The notes under the pieces were generated by a model, which saw only the letters and a program-made list of their open reading frames with translations, was not told where the DNA came from and did no database searches. DNA of 64,000 nt, taken from Actinomadura litoris (GTDB lineage: Bacteria > Actinomycetota > Actinomycetes > Streptosporangiales > Streptosporangiaceae). Positions 49,038-57,780 of the stretch are shown here, piece after piece. Positions within the stretch are counted from its first letter, which is position 1. Each line of letters opens with the position of its first letter. The stretch is from assembly GCF_009733595.1 (NCBI RefSeq), contig NZ_WOFH01000007.1:388403-452402 (forward strand). Reading direction: 5' to 3'. Made by a program: the position numbers and the translations under genes.

Positions 49038-49709
49038 GTGACCGAGCGGCTCGCCCTGTTCCCGCTGGGCACCGTCCTGTTCCCGGGGCTGGTGCTGCCG
49101 CTGCGCCTGTTCGAGGGACGCTACCGCCTGCTGATCGCCGACCTGCTGGAGCGGCCCGAGCCGCGCCGGTTCGGGGTCGTCGGGATCGAGCTCGGACACG
49201 AGGTCGGCGACGACGGCGCACGGCGGCTGGCCGAGGTCGGCTGCGTCGCCGAGGTGCGCGAGGCGACGCCCCGGCCGGACGGCCGGTACGACATCGTGAC
49301 CACCGGGACCAGCCGGTTCCGGCTGAAGGGGCTGGACCGCTCCCGCCCCTACCTCCAGGGCGAGGTGGAGTTCCTGCCCGAGGAGCCGGGCGGCGACCCC
49401 GAGCCGTCCGCGCGCCGCGTCCGGCGGCTGTTCCGGCTGTACCGGGAGCGGCTGCGCTCGGTCGGCATCGCGCCCGGCGGCGACCCGGACGACCCCGACC
49501 TGCCGGACGACCCGGTCCGGCTGTCCTACGTCGTCGCGGCCTCGCTCGTCCTGGACGGCCACGAGAAGCAGCGGCTGCTGGAGGCCGAGGACGCCGCGCT
49601 CCGGCTCGCCGCCGAACGCGACCTGCTCGCCCGCGAGAACCGCATCCTGGACGCGCTGCCGACGATCCCGGCGGGCCAGTTCCTGGACGGCTCGTTCCAC
49701 CCCAACTGA
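49038..49709 (+). CDS. LON peptidase N-terminal domain protein
   Basis: This 223-residue protein consists of just the Lon substrate-binding (PUA-like) domain, with no ATPase or protease part. LALFPLGTVLFPGLVLPLRLFEGRYRLLI is the standard start. Later parts include EVGCVAEV, YDIVTTGTSRFRLKGL and a helical C-terminus (EKQRLLEAEDAALRLAAERDLLARE). GTG follows GGGAGAA. It is a stand-alone relative of YcgP-like proteins. The role is unknown, and linkage with ybaK downstream is seen in other actinomycetes. Confidence 0.92.
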   Translation: MTERLALFPLGTVLFPGLVLPLRLFEGRYRLLIADLLERPEPRRFGVVGIELGHEVGDDGARRLAEVGCVAEVREATPRPDGRYDIVTTGTSRFRLKGLDRSRPYLQGEVEFLPEEPGGDPEPSARRVRRLFRLYRERLRSVGIAPGGDPDDPDLPDDPVRLSYVVAASLVLDGHEKQRLLEAEDAALRLAAERDLLARENRILDALPTIPAGQFLDGSFHPN

Positions 49710-49732
49710 AGGGGGCGGGCAGACTGTCCCCC

Positions 49733-50230
49733 ATGAGCGCTGCCAAGGCCAAGGGGGCCAAGGGGACACCGGCCACCCTCGCCGCCGCCGAGGCCGGGAT
49801 CGAGTTCACGCTGCACGCCTTCGAGGCCGACCCGGACGCCGAGTCCTACGGGCGGGCCGCCGCCGACGCCCTCGGCCTGCCCCCCGAGCACGTCTTCAAG
49901 ACCCTGCTCACCGAGGTGGACGGGCGGCTCACCGTCGGCGTCGTGCCGGTCTCGGCCAGCCTGGACCTGAAGGCGCTCGCCGCCGCCGCGGGCGGGAAGA
50001 AGGCGCGGATGGCCGACCCGGCCGACGCCGAGCGCGCCACCGGGTACGTCGTCGGCGGGATCAGCCCGCTCGGGCAGCGCCGGAGGCTGCCGACCGTGCT
50101 GGACGCGTCGGCCTCAGCGCTCGGGACCCTCTACGTCTCCGCCGGACGGCGCGGCCTGGAGATCGAACTCTCCCCCGCCGACCTCGTCCGCCTCACCGGG
50201 GCCGTGCTCGCCGCCATCGCCCGAGGGTAG
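49733..50230 (+). CDS. ybaK: Cys-tRNA(Pro) deacylase YbaK/EbsC-type
   Basis: This 165-residue trans-editing protein hydrolyses Cys wrongly attached to tRNA-Pro. PEHVFKTLLTEVDGRLTVGVVPVSASLDLKAL carries the conserved Lys in FKTL. The signature GGISPLGQRRRLPTVLD is intact. It starts 23 bases after the Lon-N gene. Its last 117 bases overlap the 3' end of a gene on the opposite strand; YbaK remains full-length. Poly-Ala/Lys residues at the start (MSAAKAKGAKG) are non-conserved. Confidence 0.95.
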   Translation: MSAAKAKGAKGTPATLAAAEAGIEFTLHAFEADPDAESYGRAAADALGLPPEHVFKTLLTEVDGRLTVGVVPVSASLDLKALAAAAGGKKARMADPADAERATGYVVGGISPLGQRRRLPTVLDASASALGTLYVSAGRRGLEIELSPADLVRLTGAVLAAIARG

Positions 50231-50716
50231 CCGCCGGAACACCAGCTCCAGCAGCCCGTACGCGGCGACCGCGAGCACCGGCCAGAACACCAGCACGCCC
50301 TTGGCGCGCAGGTCGGCGACCCCCTCGACGACGGTGCCGTCGCGGCCGTGCCGCACCGCGTCGCGGTAGCCGTCCAGCCCGACCATGTGGCCGGTCCGCC
50401 ACGCGAGCACCGCCGCCGCCGCACCGCCCGCGACCAGCCCGAGCAGCAGCGCGACATCGTCGAAACGGCGGCCCACCGCGTAGGCGGCGGCGCCGCAGCA
50501 GAGCCCGGCGACCAGCGCGATCAGCGCGAACCGCACGTCGACGCCGATCGGGCCCTGGCCCTCGGGATCGGCGAGCAGCGGCTCGCCCTGCACGATCACA
50601 TACCGCACCGTCGGGGCGGTCTTCGCCCACAGCAGCCCGAGGGGCGGCCCGAGCAGCGCCACGAGAGCGGTGGTGGCGACCCAGGTCGCCAAGAGCCTCC
50701 CGGCCGGTCGCCGCAC
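50114..50716 (-). CDS. DUF2567-like membrane protein with antisense-overlapping tail
   Basis: This 200-residue protein has four hydrophobic segments: WVATTALVALLGPPLGLLWA, FALIALVAGLCCGAAAYAVG, ALLLGLVAGGAAAAVLAW and VFWPVLAVAAYGLLELVF. It resembles the DUF2567 family of small actinobacterial membrane proteins. The last 39 or so residues are a hydrophilic Gly/Glu tail, and these are what overlap ybaK in antisense. The overlap does not touch the membrane core. The start MRRPAGRLLATW fits a positive-inside N-terminus. Confidence 0.72.
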   Translation of the reverse strand: MRRPAGRLLATWVATTALVALLGPPLGLLWAKTAPTVRYVIVQGEPLLADPEGQGPIGVDVRFALIALVAGLCCGAAAYAVGRRFDDVALLLGLVAGGAAAAVLAWRTGHMVGLDGYRDAVRHGRDGTVVEGVADLRAKGVLVFWPVLAVAAYGLLELVFRRLPSGDGGEHGPGEADEVGGGEFDLQAAPSGGDVEGPER

Positions 50717-50838
50717 CTCGTACGCTCCTTGGTGGAAGTGTCGTCTGACAGCGAAAGCCTAGCCTGCCCGCGTCGGCCGGATCGACCGTCACAAGGTGCC
50801 CGATTCCCGCCCACAGCCGCCTCGATCACTGGGATAAT

Positions 50839-51561
50839 GTGCCCGACATGTCCGGATTCAGTCCCGCGTTCGAACGCCTCGGCGCCGCCCTGGCGGCCGT
50901 CGTCCTGCAACGGCAGGAGACGCTCGCCGAGTTCCTCCCGCGCGAGGACTGGAGCGCCGACCTGACCGCCCGCACCTACGCCAGCGGCGGCGTCACCGTC
51001 CGCGTCTCGCTGCTCGGCAGCTACGCCGCGCGCGAGCGCACCTGGCTGTGGGGCTGGGCCAACCCCCAGTTCGGCCCCGACCACCCCGCCGTCGCCCCGA
51101 CACTGATCATCCGCACCCTCGGCGAACGGCTCGGCGTCACCGAGTTCACCACCCCCGAGGTCGACCTGTCCTGGTACGAGGGCCCCGCCGGGCACGGCGG
51201 CGAACTCGTCGCGATGGCCGCCGGCGGCGTGCTCGGCGGCGCCGGATACATCGGCGCCGGATACGACGGCGGCTCCGCCTACCTCCACGTCGACGACCCC
51301 CAGGCGCCGCCCGCCGGATGGGACCCGGTTCCCGTCCCCCGCCTGCTGTCGAACGCCACGAGCCTGTTCCCGCACGAGCCCCGCCTCACGCTGGCGGGGC
51401 TCCTGTCCCACCACCGCGTCCCCTACCGCCAGACCGACGCCCTCACCGAACTCCGCCCCCCGGGCGGCCCCACCACCCGGGCCCACTTCGACAACCTCGG
51501 CCGCTTCATCCACTGGGAAAGCGTCGAACCCGTCCCGGTGCCTTCGGCGTCAGGCGCTTAG
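50839..51561 (+). CDS. DUF6882-like hypothetical protein
   Basis: This 240-residue soluble protein has many aromatic residues: REDWSADLTARTY, LLGSYAARERTWLWGWANPQFG and FDNLGRFIHWE. The WLWGWANP segment is typical of DUF6882 proteins, which have no known function. GTG 50839 is taken; ATG 50848 lies 9 bases on, 10 bases after a GATAAT that could be a -10 box, so a leaderless transcript is possible. It lies alone between the DUF2567-like gene and dnaE. Confidence 0.72.
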   Translation: MPDMSGFSPAFERLGAALAAVVLQRQETLAEFLPREDWSADLTARTYASGGVTVRVSLLGSYAARERTWLWGWANPQFGPDHPAVAPTLIIRTLGERLGVTEFTTPEVDLSWYEGPAGHGGELVAMAAGGVLGGAGYIGAGYDGGSAYLHVDDPQAPPAGWDPVPVPRLLSNATSLFPHEPRLTLAGLLSHHRVPYRQTDALTELRPPGGPTTRAHFDNLGRFIHWESVEPVPVPSASGA

Positions 51562-51618
51562 AGTGGTGTGGTGAGCCCGGCCCGCGGCGACCTCCACGTT
51601 GCGATCGCGTCCGAAGGC

Positions 51619-51641
51619 AGATTCGAGCGAAGCGAGAATCT
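51619..51641 (-). terminator. Weak hairpin after dnaE
   Basis: AGATTC (51619-51624) and GAATCT (51636-51641) enclose an interrupted inner stem around GAA. It lies 78-100 bases past the dnaE stop in the gap between convergent genes and may terminate either strand. Confidence 0.35.
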
Positions 51642-51718
51642 GATCGCGAGGCGAGCCGTCAAGGCGAGTTCGGAGCGCGCCCAGCGCCCGACGCCGAGGG
51701 CACCGCGATGAACACCGG

Positions 51719-54700
51719 TCAGCCCAGGCAGGAGGGGCCCAGGAGTTGCTTCAGGTCGCCCATCAGGGCGGGGGACGGCGCCACGCGTAGGCGGTCGTCC
51801 AGGCGGACCACCGTGGTGCGCGGGCCGTTCTGCAGGTGCAGGTGGACCTCGGCCGTGCCCGGGTGGGTGATCAGCACCTCCTTGAGGCGCGTGACGGTCG
51901 GGGGGGTGCAGCGGCCCAGCGGGAGCGTGACCGACAGCGGGCCGGTCGCGTCGGTGATCGTCAGGTCGGGCTGGACGACCTCCATCGCGATGATCTTCGC
52001 GACGTCCTCTCGGCGGTCCAGCCGGCCCTTGACGACGAGGATCGCGTCCTCGGCGAGGAGGGTCGAGCACAGCTGGTAGGACGAGGGGAAGCACATCACC
52101 TCGATGGAGCCGCCCAGGTCCTCCAGCTGGAACATGGCCCAGGAGTTGCCCTGCTTGGTGACCTTGCGCTGGAGGCCCGACACCAGCCCGGCGACGATCA
52201 CGACCTGGCCGTCGGGGCGCTCGCCCCCGTTCAGGACGGCGATCGTGCAGTCGGCCTCGCGCTCCAGGATGTGCTCGACACCGAGGAGCGGGTGGTCGGA
52301 GACGTACAGGCCGAGCATCTCCCGCTCGAAGGCGAGCAGGGTGGTCTTGTCCCACTCCTCGCTGTCGGGGATCGCGACGGCGAAGGCGTCCTCGGCGTCG
52401 TCGTCCTCCAGCGCCCCGAACAGGGAGTCCTGCCCGATGGCCTCCTTGCGCTTGATGTCGATGACCGAGTCGATCGCCTGCTCGTGCACCATCAGCAGCG
52501 CCTTGCGGCGGTGGCCGAGCTCGTCGAAGGCGCCCGCCTTGATCAGCGACTCCACGACCCGCTTGTTGCAGACGATCGGCGGGACCTTGCTGAGGAAGTC
52601 GTTGAAGTCGGCGTAGGCGCCCTTCTCGCGGCGGGCCGCGACGATGCCGTCCACGACGTTCGTGCCGACGTTGCGGACGGCCGACAGCCCGAACCGGATC
52701 TCGGTGTCGCCGAGCGGGGTGAAGTCGGCCTCGGAGGTGTTGACGTCGGGCGGCAGGACCTTCAGGCCCATCCGGCGGCACTCCGACAGGTAGAGGGCGC
52801 TCTTGTCCTTGTCGTCGCCGACCGAGGTGAGCAGGCCCGCCATGTACTCGGCCGGGTAGTTGGCCTTCAGGTAGGCCGTCCAGTAGGAGACCAGCCCGTA
52901 GGCGGCGGAGTGCGCCTTGTTGAAGGCGTAGTCGGAGAACGGGACGAGGATGTCCCACAGCGTCTTCACGGCCTCCTTGGAGAAGCCGTTGTCGATCATG
53001 CCCTGCTCGAACCCGACGAACTGCGCGTCCAGCTCGGCCTTCTTCTTCTTGCCCATGACCCGGCGGAGAAGGTCCGCCTTGCCGAGCGTGTAGCCCGCCA
53101 CCTTCTGCGCGATCGCCATGACCTGCTCCTGGTAGACGATCAGGCCGTAGGTCGTGTCGAGGATCTCGCGGAGCGGCTCCTCCAGCTCGGGGTGGATCGG
53201 CGTGATGTCCTGCTGGCCGTTCTTGCGGAGCGCGTAGTTGGTGTGGGAGTTGGCGCCCATCGGGCCCGGCCGGTACAGGGCGCCGACGGCGGAGATGTCC
53301 TCGAAGTTGTCGGGCTTCATCAGCCGCAGCAGCGAGCGCATCGGGCCGCCGTCGAACTGGAACACCCCGAGGGTGTCGCCGCGGGCGAGCAGGTCGTAGG
53401 TCGGCTGGTCGTCCAGCGGCAGCGAGAGCAGGTCGACGTCCACGCCCTTGTTCTTCTTGATGCCCTTCAGCGCGTCGTCGATGATCGTCAGGTTGCGCAG
53501 GCCGAGGAAGTCCATCTTCAGCAGGCCGAGCGTCTCGCAGGTCGGGTAGTCGAACTGCGTGATGATCGCGCCGTCGGCGTCCCGGCGCATGATCGGGACG
53601 TGGTCGGTGATCGTCTCACCGGACATGATGATCCCGGCGGCGTGCACGCCGGTCTGCCGGATCAGCCCCTCCAGACCCTGCGCCAGGTCCATGATCTGCT
53701 TGACGTCGGTCTCTTCCTCGTACAGCTTGCGCAGTTCGCCGGCCTCGCCGTGGCGCGGGTGCTTGTCGTCGAAGATGCCCGACAGCGGGATGTCCTTGCC
53801 CATGACGGCGGGCGGGAACGCCTTGGAGATCCGGTCGCCGAGCGCGTAGGGGAAGCCGAGGACGCGGCCCGCGTCCTTGATGGCGGCCTTCGCCTTGATG
53901 GTGCCGAACGTGGCGATGAAGGAGACCTTGTCCGCGCCCCACTTCTCGGTGGTGTAGCGGATGACCTCGGCCCGCCGGTCTTCAGGGAAGTCGATGTCGA
54001 TGTCGGGCATGGACGCGCGCTCGGGGTTCAGGAACCGCTCGAAGATCAGCCCGTGCGGGATCGGGTCGAGGTCGGTGATGCCCATCGCGTAGGCGATCAG
54101 CGAGCCCGCCGCGCTGCCGCGCCCCGGGCCGACCAGGATGCCGTTCTCCTTCGCCCACATGATGAAGTCGGCGACGACGAGGAAGTAGGACGGGTAGCCC
54201 TTGCCGAGGATGACGTCCATCTCGTACTCGGCCTGTTTCCGGTACCCGTCGGGCAGGCCGTCGGGGAAGCGGCGCTCCAGGCCCTTCCAGACCTCCTTGC
54301 GGAACCAGCTCTCCTCCGTCTCGCCCTCGGGGACGGGGAAGCGCGGGCTGAGGTCGCGGTACTCGAACATGCCCGCCGGGTCGACCCGCTCGGCGATCAG
54401 GAGGGTGTTGCGGCACCCCTCCTGCCAGATGTCGGAGGTGTCGATCGCCCGCATCTCGTCGGCCGTCTTGATGTAGTAGCCGCTGCCGTCGAACCGGAAC
54501 CGGTCGGGGTCGGCGAGCTGCTTGCCCACCTGCACGCACAGCAGCGCGTCGTGCGCGGTCGACTCCGACTCGTGGGTGTAGTGCGAGTCGTTGGTCACCA
54601 CCGGCTTGATGTTCAGCTTCCTGCCGATGTCGATCAGGCCCTGCCGGACGCGGCGCTCGATGTCGAGGCCGTGGTCCATCAGCTCAAGGAAGTAGTTGTC

Positions 54701-55249
54701 CTTGCCGAGGATCTCCTGGAACGTCGCGGCGGCCTTCAGCGCCTCGTCGAACTGGCCGAGCCGCAGCCGCGTCTGGACCTTCCCCGACGGGCAGCCGGTC
54801 GTGGCCATCAACCCGTCCGCGTGCTCGGCGAGCAGCTCCTCGTCCATGCGCGCGTACTTGAAGACGAAGCCCTCGGTGTAGGCGCGGCTGGAGAGCTTGA
54901 ACAGGTTGTGCAGGCCCGTCCGGTTGCGCGCCCACAGCGTCTTGTGGTTGATCAGACCGCCGCCGGAGACGTCGTCGCGCTTCTGGCTCGGCTCGCCCCA
55001 GTGGATCTTCTTCTTGTGGTAGCGGGACTCCGGCGCCATGTACGCCTCGATCCCGATGATCGGCGTCACCCCGGCGGCCGTCGCCTGCCTGTGGAAGTCG
55101 TAGGCGCCGTGCATGTTGCCGTGGTCGGTCATGGCGATCGCCGGCATCTCCTGCCGCCCGACCTCCTCGAACATCTGCTTCAACCGGGCGGCTCCGTCGA
55201 GCATGGAGTACTCCGTGTGAACATGCAGATGAACGAACGAGTCCGCCAT
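51719..55249 (-). CDS. dnaE: DNA polymerase III alpha subunit
   Basis: This is the replicative C-family polymerase, 1176 residues. Domains run from an N-terminal PHP domain (FVHLHVHTEYSMLDGAARL, MTDHGNMHGAY), through the polymerase core with the catalytic acids in MPDIDIDFPEDRR (around residue 415), to a helix-hairpin-helix region and an OB fold (DGQVVIVAGLVSGLQRKVTKQ). A C-terminal domain ends near LLGPSCLG. It is dnaE1-type. AGGAGG lies 10 bases before the ATG; frames opening further upstream add non-conserved sequence. It is monocistronic. Confidence 0.97.
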   Translation of the reverse strand: MADSFVHLHVHTEYSMLDGAARLKQMFEEVGRQEMPAIAMTDHGNMHGAYDFHRQATAAGVTPIIGIEAYMAPESRYHKKKIHWGEPSQKRDDVSGGGLINHKTLWARNRTGLHNLFKLSSRAYTEGFVFKYARMDEELLAEHADGLMATTGCPSGKVQTRLRLGQFDEALKAAATFQEILGKDNYFLELMDHGLDIERRVRQGLIDIGRKLNIKPVVTNDSHYTHESESTAHDALLCVQVGKQLADPDRFRFDGSGYYIKTADEMRAIDTSDIWQEGCRNTLLIAERVDPAGMFEYRDLSPRFPVPEGETEESWFRKEVWKGLERRFPDGLPDGYRKQAEYEMDVILGKGYPSYFLVVADFIMWAKENGILVGPGRGSAAGSLIAYAMGITDLDPIPHGLIFERFLNPERASMPDIDIDFPEDRRAEVIRYTTEKWGADKVSFIATFGTIKAKAAIKDAGRVLGFPYALGDRISKAFPPAVMGKDIPLSGIFDDKHPRHGEAGELRKLYEEETDVKQIMDLAQGLEGLIRQTGVHAAGIIMSGETITDHVPIMRRDADGAIITQFDYPTCETLGLLKMDFLGLRNLTIIDDALKGIKKNKGVDVDLLSLPLDDQPTYDLLARGDTLGVFQFDGGPMRSLLRLMKPDNFEDISAVGALYRPGPMGANSHTNYALRKNGQQDITPIHPELEEPLREILDTTYGLIVYQEQVMAIAQKVAGYTLGKADLLRRVMGKKKKAELDAQFVGFEQGMIDNGFSKEAVKTLWDILVPFSDYAFNKAHSAAYGLVSYWTAYLKANYPAEYMAGLLTSVGDDKDKSALYLSECRRMGLKVLPPDVNTSEADFTPLGDTEIRFGLSAVRNVGTNVVDGIVAARREKGAYADFNDFLSKVPPIVCNKRVVESLIKAGAFDELGHRRKALLMVHEQAIDSVIDIKRKEAIGQDSLFGALEDDDAEDAFAVAIPDSEEWDKTTLLAFEREMLGLYVSDHPLLGVEHILEREADCTIAVLNGGERPDGQVVIVAGLVSGLQRKVTKQGNSWAMFQLEDLGGSIEVMCFPSSYQLCSTLLAEDAILVVKGRLDRREDVAKIIAMEVVQPDLTITDATGPLSVTLPLGRCTPPTVTRLKEVLITHPGTAEVHLHLQNGPRTTVVRLDDRLRVAPSPALMGDLKQLLGPSCLG

Positions 55250-55442
55250 GCCTGATGCGCCTCCTGCTCGTCGACATGCGACCGCGCACGTACGGATCCG
55301 CACGTGTTGGTCGCCATCGGTCCCGGGGGAAGATCGCCGCTCCGGGGCTGGGCCCGGAACGACGCGGTCCTGAGAGCCTAACCCCCATCCCGCGCCGCCG
55401 GGGACCCGACGCGCCGTCGTCCCTTACGTCCCGTCCGTCCCA

Positions 55443-56309
55443 CTACGCTCGGTGGGCGCGCGTCCGCGCGGCGCTCTGGTAGGCGCCGGGCGGGACCCCG
55501 ACCGTCCGCTTGAAGTGGCGGGTCAGGTGGGCCTGGTCGGCGAAGCCCGTGCGGGACGCCACGTCCGCCGGGCGAAGGCCCTCGTCGAGCAGCGTCCGCG
55601 CCGCCCGCACCCGCACCTGGTTCAGGTAGGCGTGCGGCGGCAGCCCCACCCGCTCCCGGAACGCCCTCAGCAGCGGGAACGGGCGCGTCCCCACCAGTTC
55701 GGCCAGCTCGTCCAGGGACGGCGGGTCGAGGAGGCTGGCCTCCAGGATGTCCCGCGCGTCGCGGACGGCCGGGGGCAGCGCGGCCGGGCCGGCGTCCCCG
55801 CGCACCTGCTTCGCGTGCCGGGTCAGCAGCCCCGCCAGCGCGACCCGCAGCAGGGACGAGGCGGCCAGCGCGTCGCCTCTCTCGCCGGCCCGGTGGAACG
55901 CGCGCAGCCGTCCCGCCGCGGCCGGGTCGTCCAGCACGGCCGGGAACGCGATCGTGCCGCGCGGCGCGCCCAACTCCCGGGCGATCCCGCTCACCAGCTC
56001 CACCGGCGGGTAGATCACCCGGTACGCCCAGCCCTCGGGCACGCCCGCCTGCCCGGTGTGGACGACGCCCGGATTGACCACCGCGAGCGAGCCGGGCCCG
56101 GCCCGCTCCAGGCCGCCCGGCAGGTCGAACTCCTCGACACCCGACTCGATCAGCGCGATCGTGTGGCCGGGGTGCGCGTGCCGGGTGAACCGGTGCGTCA
56201 CGTAGCGCGCCCGCAGCAGATCGACCTCCGGCAGCGCCGGATGCCGGAAGTAGCGGGCGACCTCTCCCCCCGGGCCGCCCTTCGCGTCCGATCCCCCCAT
56301 GTCCGACAT
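55443..56309 (-). CDS. AraC family regulator with cupin N-terminus
   Basis: This regulator has about 288 residues. The N-terminal cupin sensor (THRFTRHAHPGHTIALIESGVEEFDLPG, NPGVVHTGQAG) is followed by the AraC double helix-turn-helix (SLDELAELVGTRPFPLLRAFRERVG and RPADVASRTGFADQAHLTRHFKRTVGVPP). Three ATGs (56318, 56309, 56300) all give the same protein core, and none has a strong ribosome site. It is divergent from the chorismate mutase leader and near azlCD. AraC-AzlCD pairings are common, so it may control amino acid export. Confidence 0.88.
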   Translation of the reverse strand: MSDMGGSDAKGGPGGEVARYFRHPALPEVDLLRARYVTHRFTRHAHPGHTIALIESGVEEFDLPGGLERAGPGSLAVVNPGVVHTGQAGVPEGWAYRVIYPPVELVSGIARELGAPRGTIAFPAVLDDPAAAGRLRAFHRAGERGDALAASSLLRVALAGLLTRHAKQVRGDAGPAALPPAVRDARDILEASLLDPPSLDELAELVGTRPFPLLRAFRERVGLPPHAYLNQVRVRAARTLLDEGLRPADVASRTGFADQAHLTRHFKRTVGVPPGAYQSAARTRAHRA

Positions 56310-56392
56310 GGTAGCCACGGCCGTCTCACGGGACGAGACGACAGGTCCCGGGAACTGGCGTTCACCCGGCCGCCCGCCCTACCATCGGGGCC

Positions 56393-56458
56393 ATGGACCG
56401 CCGCCACTTCGCGTTTACGCAGCCGGCTCCGGGCGAGCCGGTCGGCGAGCCGACCTGA
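56393..56458 (+). CDS. Candidate Phe leader peptide upstream of chorismate mutase
   Basis: ATG 56393 opens a 21-codon frame starting MDRRHFAFTQPAPG and ending TGA 56458. Phe codons are at positions 6 and 8, early in the peptide. It begins 7-8 bases after a TACCAT -10-like box (56380-56385), suggesting a leaderless transcript. It is followed by competing hairpins and an intrinsic terminator, the layout of a phenylalanine attenuator. It is a control element rather than a functional protein. Confidence 0.6.
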   Translation: MDRRHFAFTQPAPGEPVGEPT

Positions 56459-56510
56459 GCGACGACCCCGGAGCCGGCCAAGGCAGAGACCCCCACGGGC
56501 TCTGCCTTTT
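56423..56510 (+). promoter_or_regulatory. Candidate transcription attenuator of the chorismate mutase gene
   Basis: The first stem pairs CCGGCTCCGGG (56423-56433, in the leader frame after the Phe codons) with CCCGGAGCCGG (56467-56477), with a nested GGTCGGC/GCCGACC hairpin. The intrinsic terminator is AAGGCAGAG (56480-56488) with CTCTGCCTT (56500-56508), ending in TTTT (56507-56510). Segment GAGCC (56471-56475) can also pair with GGCTC (56498-56502), which would break the terminator. The likely logic is that ribosome stalling on Phe codons frees segment two. Confidence 0.6.
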
Positions 56511-56641
56511 CCGTTGGACGCGTCCCGTCGGACGCACACGCCTCGTGAGCCCGCGCCCCGCGCGCGGGCACGACCATGGACGAGCGCGGCTCCGGTAACG
56601 GCTCCCTTCGCGACCGGCCGCCGCCGCAGGAGGGAACACGC

Positions 56642-56983
56642 ATGCAGGACCAGGTGATCGGAGAGGGCGCGGCCCGCACCGCGTCGGGGGAGCTGCGGGT
56701 GGCGCTGCCGCCGGTGGCGGAGATCGGCTCGCTCGCCGAGGCCCGCGCGGCGATCGACGGCCTCGACGCGGCGCTCGCCGTCCTGCTGGAGCGCCGCGCG
56801 GCCGTCGCGGCGGTCGTCCAGCGGCTGAAGCCCGTCGGCGGCTTCGCCGGGCGCAGCCCCGAGCGCGAGCGGCAGATCGTCGAGGCGATGGCCGAGCACG
56901 CCCCCGTCCTCGGCGCCGAGCGGCTGGCCCGGATCATGAACGCCGTCATCGAGGCCGGGCTGGAGGCCGCCGCGTCCCGCTGA
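56642..56983 (+). CDS. Chorismate mutase (AroQ type, stand-alone)
   Basis: This enzyme rearranges chorismate to prephenate, the first step toward Phe and Tyr. It has 113 residues. The helical AroQ domain starts at about residue 27: EARAAIDGLDAALAVLLERRAAVAAVVQRLKPVGGFAGRSPERERQIVEAM contains the conserved Arg, Lys and Arg active-site residues in LLERR, QRLKP and SPERERQ (in family order). The N-terminal 25 residues are extra. AGGAGGG lies 7 bases before the ATG. Actinobacterial stand-alone mutases are often weak until bound to DAHP synthase; that gene is not here. Confidence 0.92.
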   Translation: MQDQVIGEGAARTASGELRVALPPVAEIGSLAEARAAIDGLDAALAVLLERRAAVAAVVQRLKPVGGFAGRSPERERQIVEAMAEHAPVLGAERLARIMNAVIEAGLEAAASR

Positions 56984-57045
56984 GGGGCCGCCCGGCGCAA
57001 GAACGTTCAAGATATGGCGGCGGGACCGCCGTTAGCGTCGCCGCC

Positions 57046-57780
57046 ATGACCTCGACAAGACCCCCCGGCTCCGCGGCCGTGCGGGAACCGGCGGTGGACG
57101 GGCGGCGCGCCGCCGTGCGGGACGGCCTCGGGGTGGGCGTCGCCGTCGGCGTGTCCGGGCTGGCGTTCGGCGCCGCCGCGATCACGGCGGGCCTGTCGGT
57201 GACGCAGACCGCCGTGCTGAGCCTGCTGGCGTTCACCGGCGCGTCGCAGTTCGCGCTCGTCGGCGTGATCGGCGGGGGCGGCGGGCTGGCCGCCGGGACG
57301 CTCGGCGCCGTCCTGCTCGGCGGCCGCAACGCCCTGTACGGGCTGCGGCTGGCGAGCGCGCTGGACGTGCGGGGCTGGCGCCGGCTGCTCACCGCGCAGG
57401 TCGTCATCGACGAGACGACGGCGGTCGCGACCGCGCAGCAGGGCCGGGCCGCGATGCGCGCCGGGTTCTACAGCGCCGCCGTGACCCTGTACGCGATGTG
57501 GAACCTGACCACGCTGCTGGGCGCGGTCGGCGCGGCCCGGCTCGGCGACCCCGAGACGCTCGGGCTGGACGTCATCGGGCCCGCCGTGTTCCTCGCGCTG
57601 CTCTGGCCGCGCCTCACCTCCGCCCGCGCGCCGGACGGCGCGCGCGGCCAGGTCGGGGTGGCCGCGGCCGCCATGGCGATCGCCGTCGCCGCGACGCCCG
57701 TGCTGCCGCCCGGGGTCCCGGTGATGCTGGCCGCCGTCACGGCGCTGCCCGCCCTCCTGTCGCGGAAGGCGGACCGGTGA
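57046..57780 (+). CDS. azlC: AzlC family branched-chain amino acid exporter, large subunit
   Basis: This 244-residue membrane protein of the AzlC/BrnF family exports branched-chain amino acids with AzlD. GVGVAVGVSGLAFGAAAITAGLSVTQTAVLSLLAFTGASQFALVGVIGGGG is the family N-terminal signature. About seven hydrophobic segments are present, and LLGGRNALYGLRL follows the first two. GTGA couples it to azlD. A palindrome GAACGTTC (57001-57008) lies 38 bases upstream. Substrates in other members extend to methionine and azaleucine. Confidence 0.93.
   Translation: MTSTRPPGSAAVREPAVDGRRAAVRDGLGVGVAVGVSGLAFGAAAITAGLSVTQTAVLSLLAFTGASQFALVGVIGGGGGLAAGTLGAVLLGGRNALYGLRLASALDVRGWRRLLTAQVVIDETTAVATAQQGRAAMRAGFYSAAVTLYAMWNLTTLLGAVGAARLGDPETLGLDVIGPAVFLALLWPRLTSARAPDGARGQVGVAAAAMAIAVAATPVLPPGVPVMLAAVTALPALLSRKADR

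Noticed and set aside
51836..55255. A 1139-codon open frame opposite dnaE
   Set aside because: Antisense shadow; DnaE domains are intact on the minus strand.
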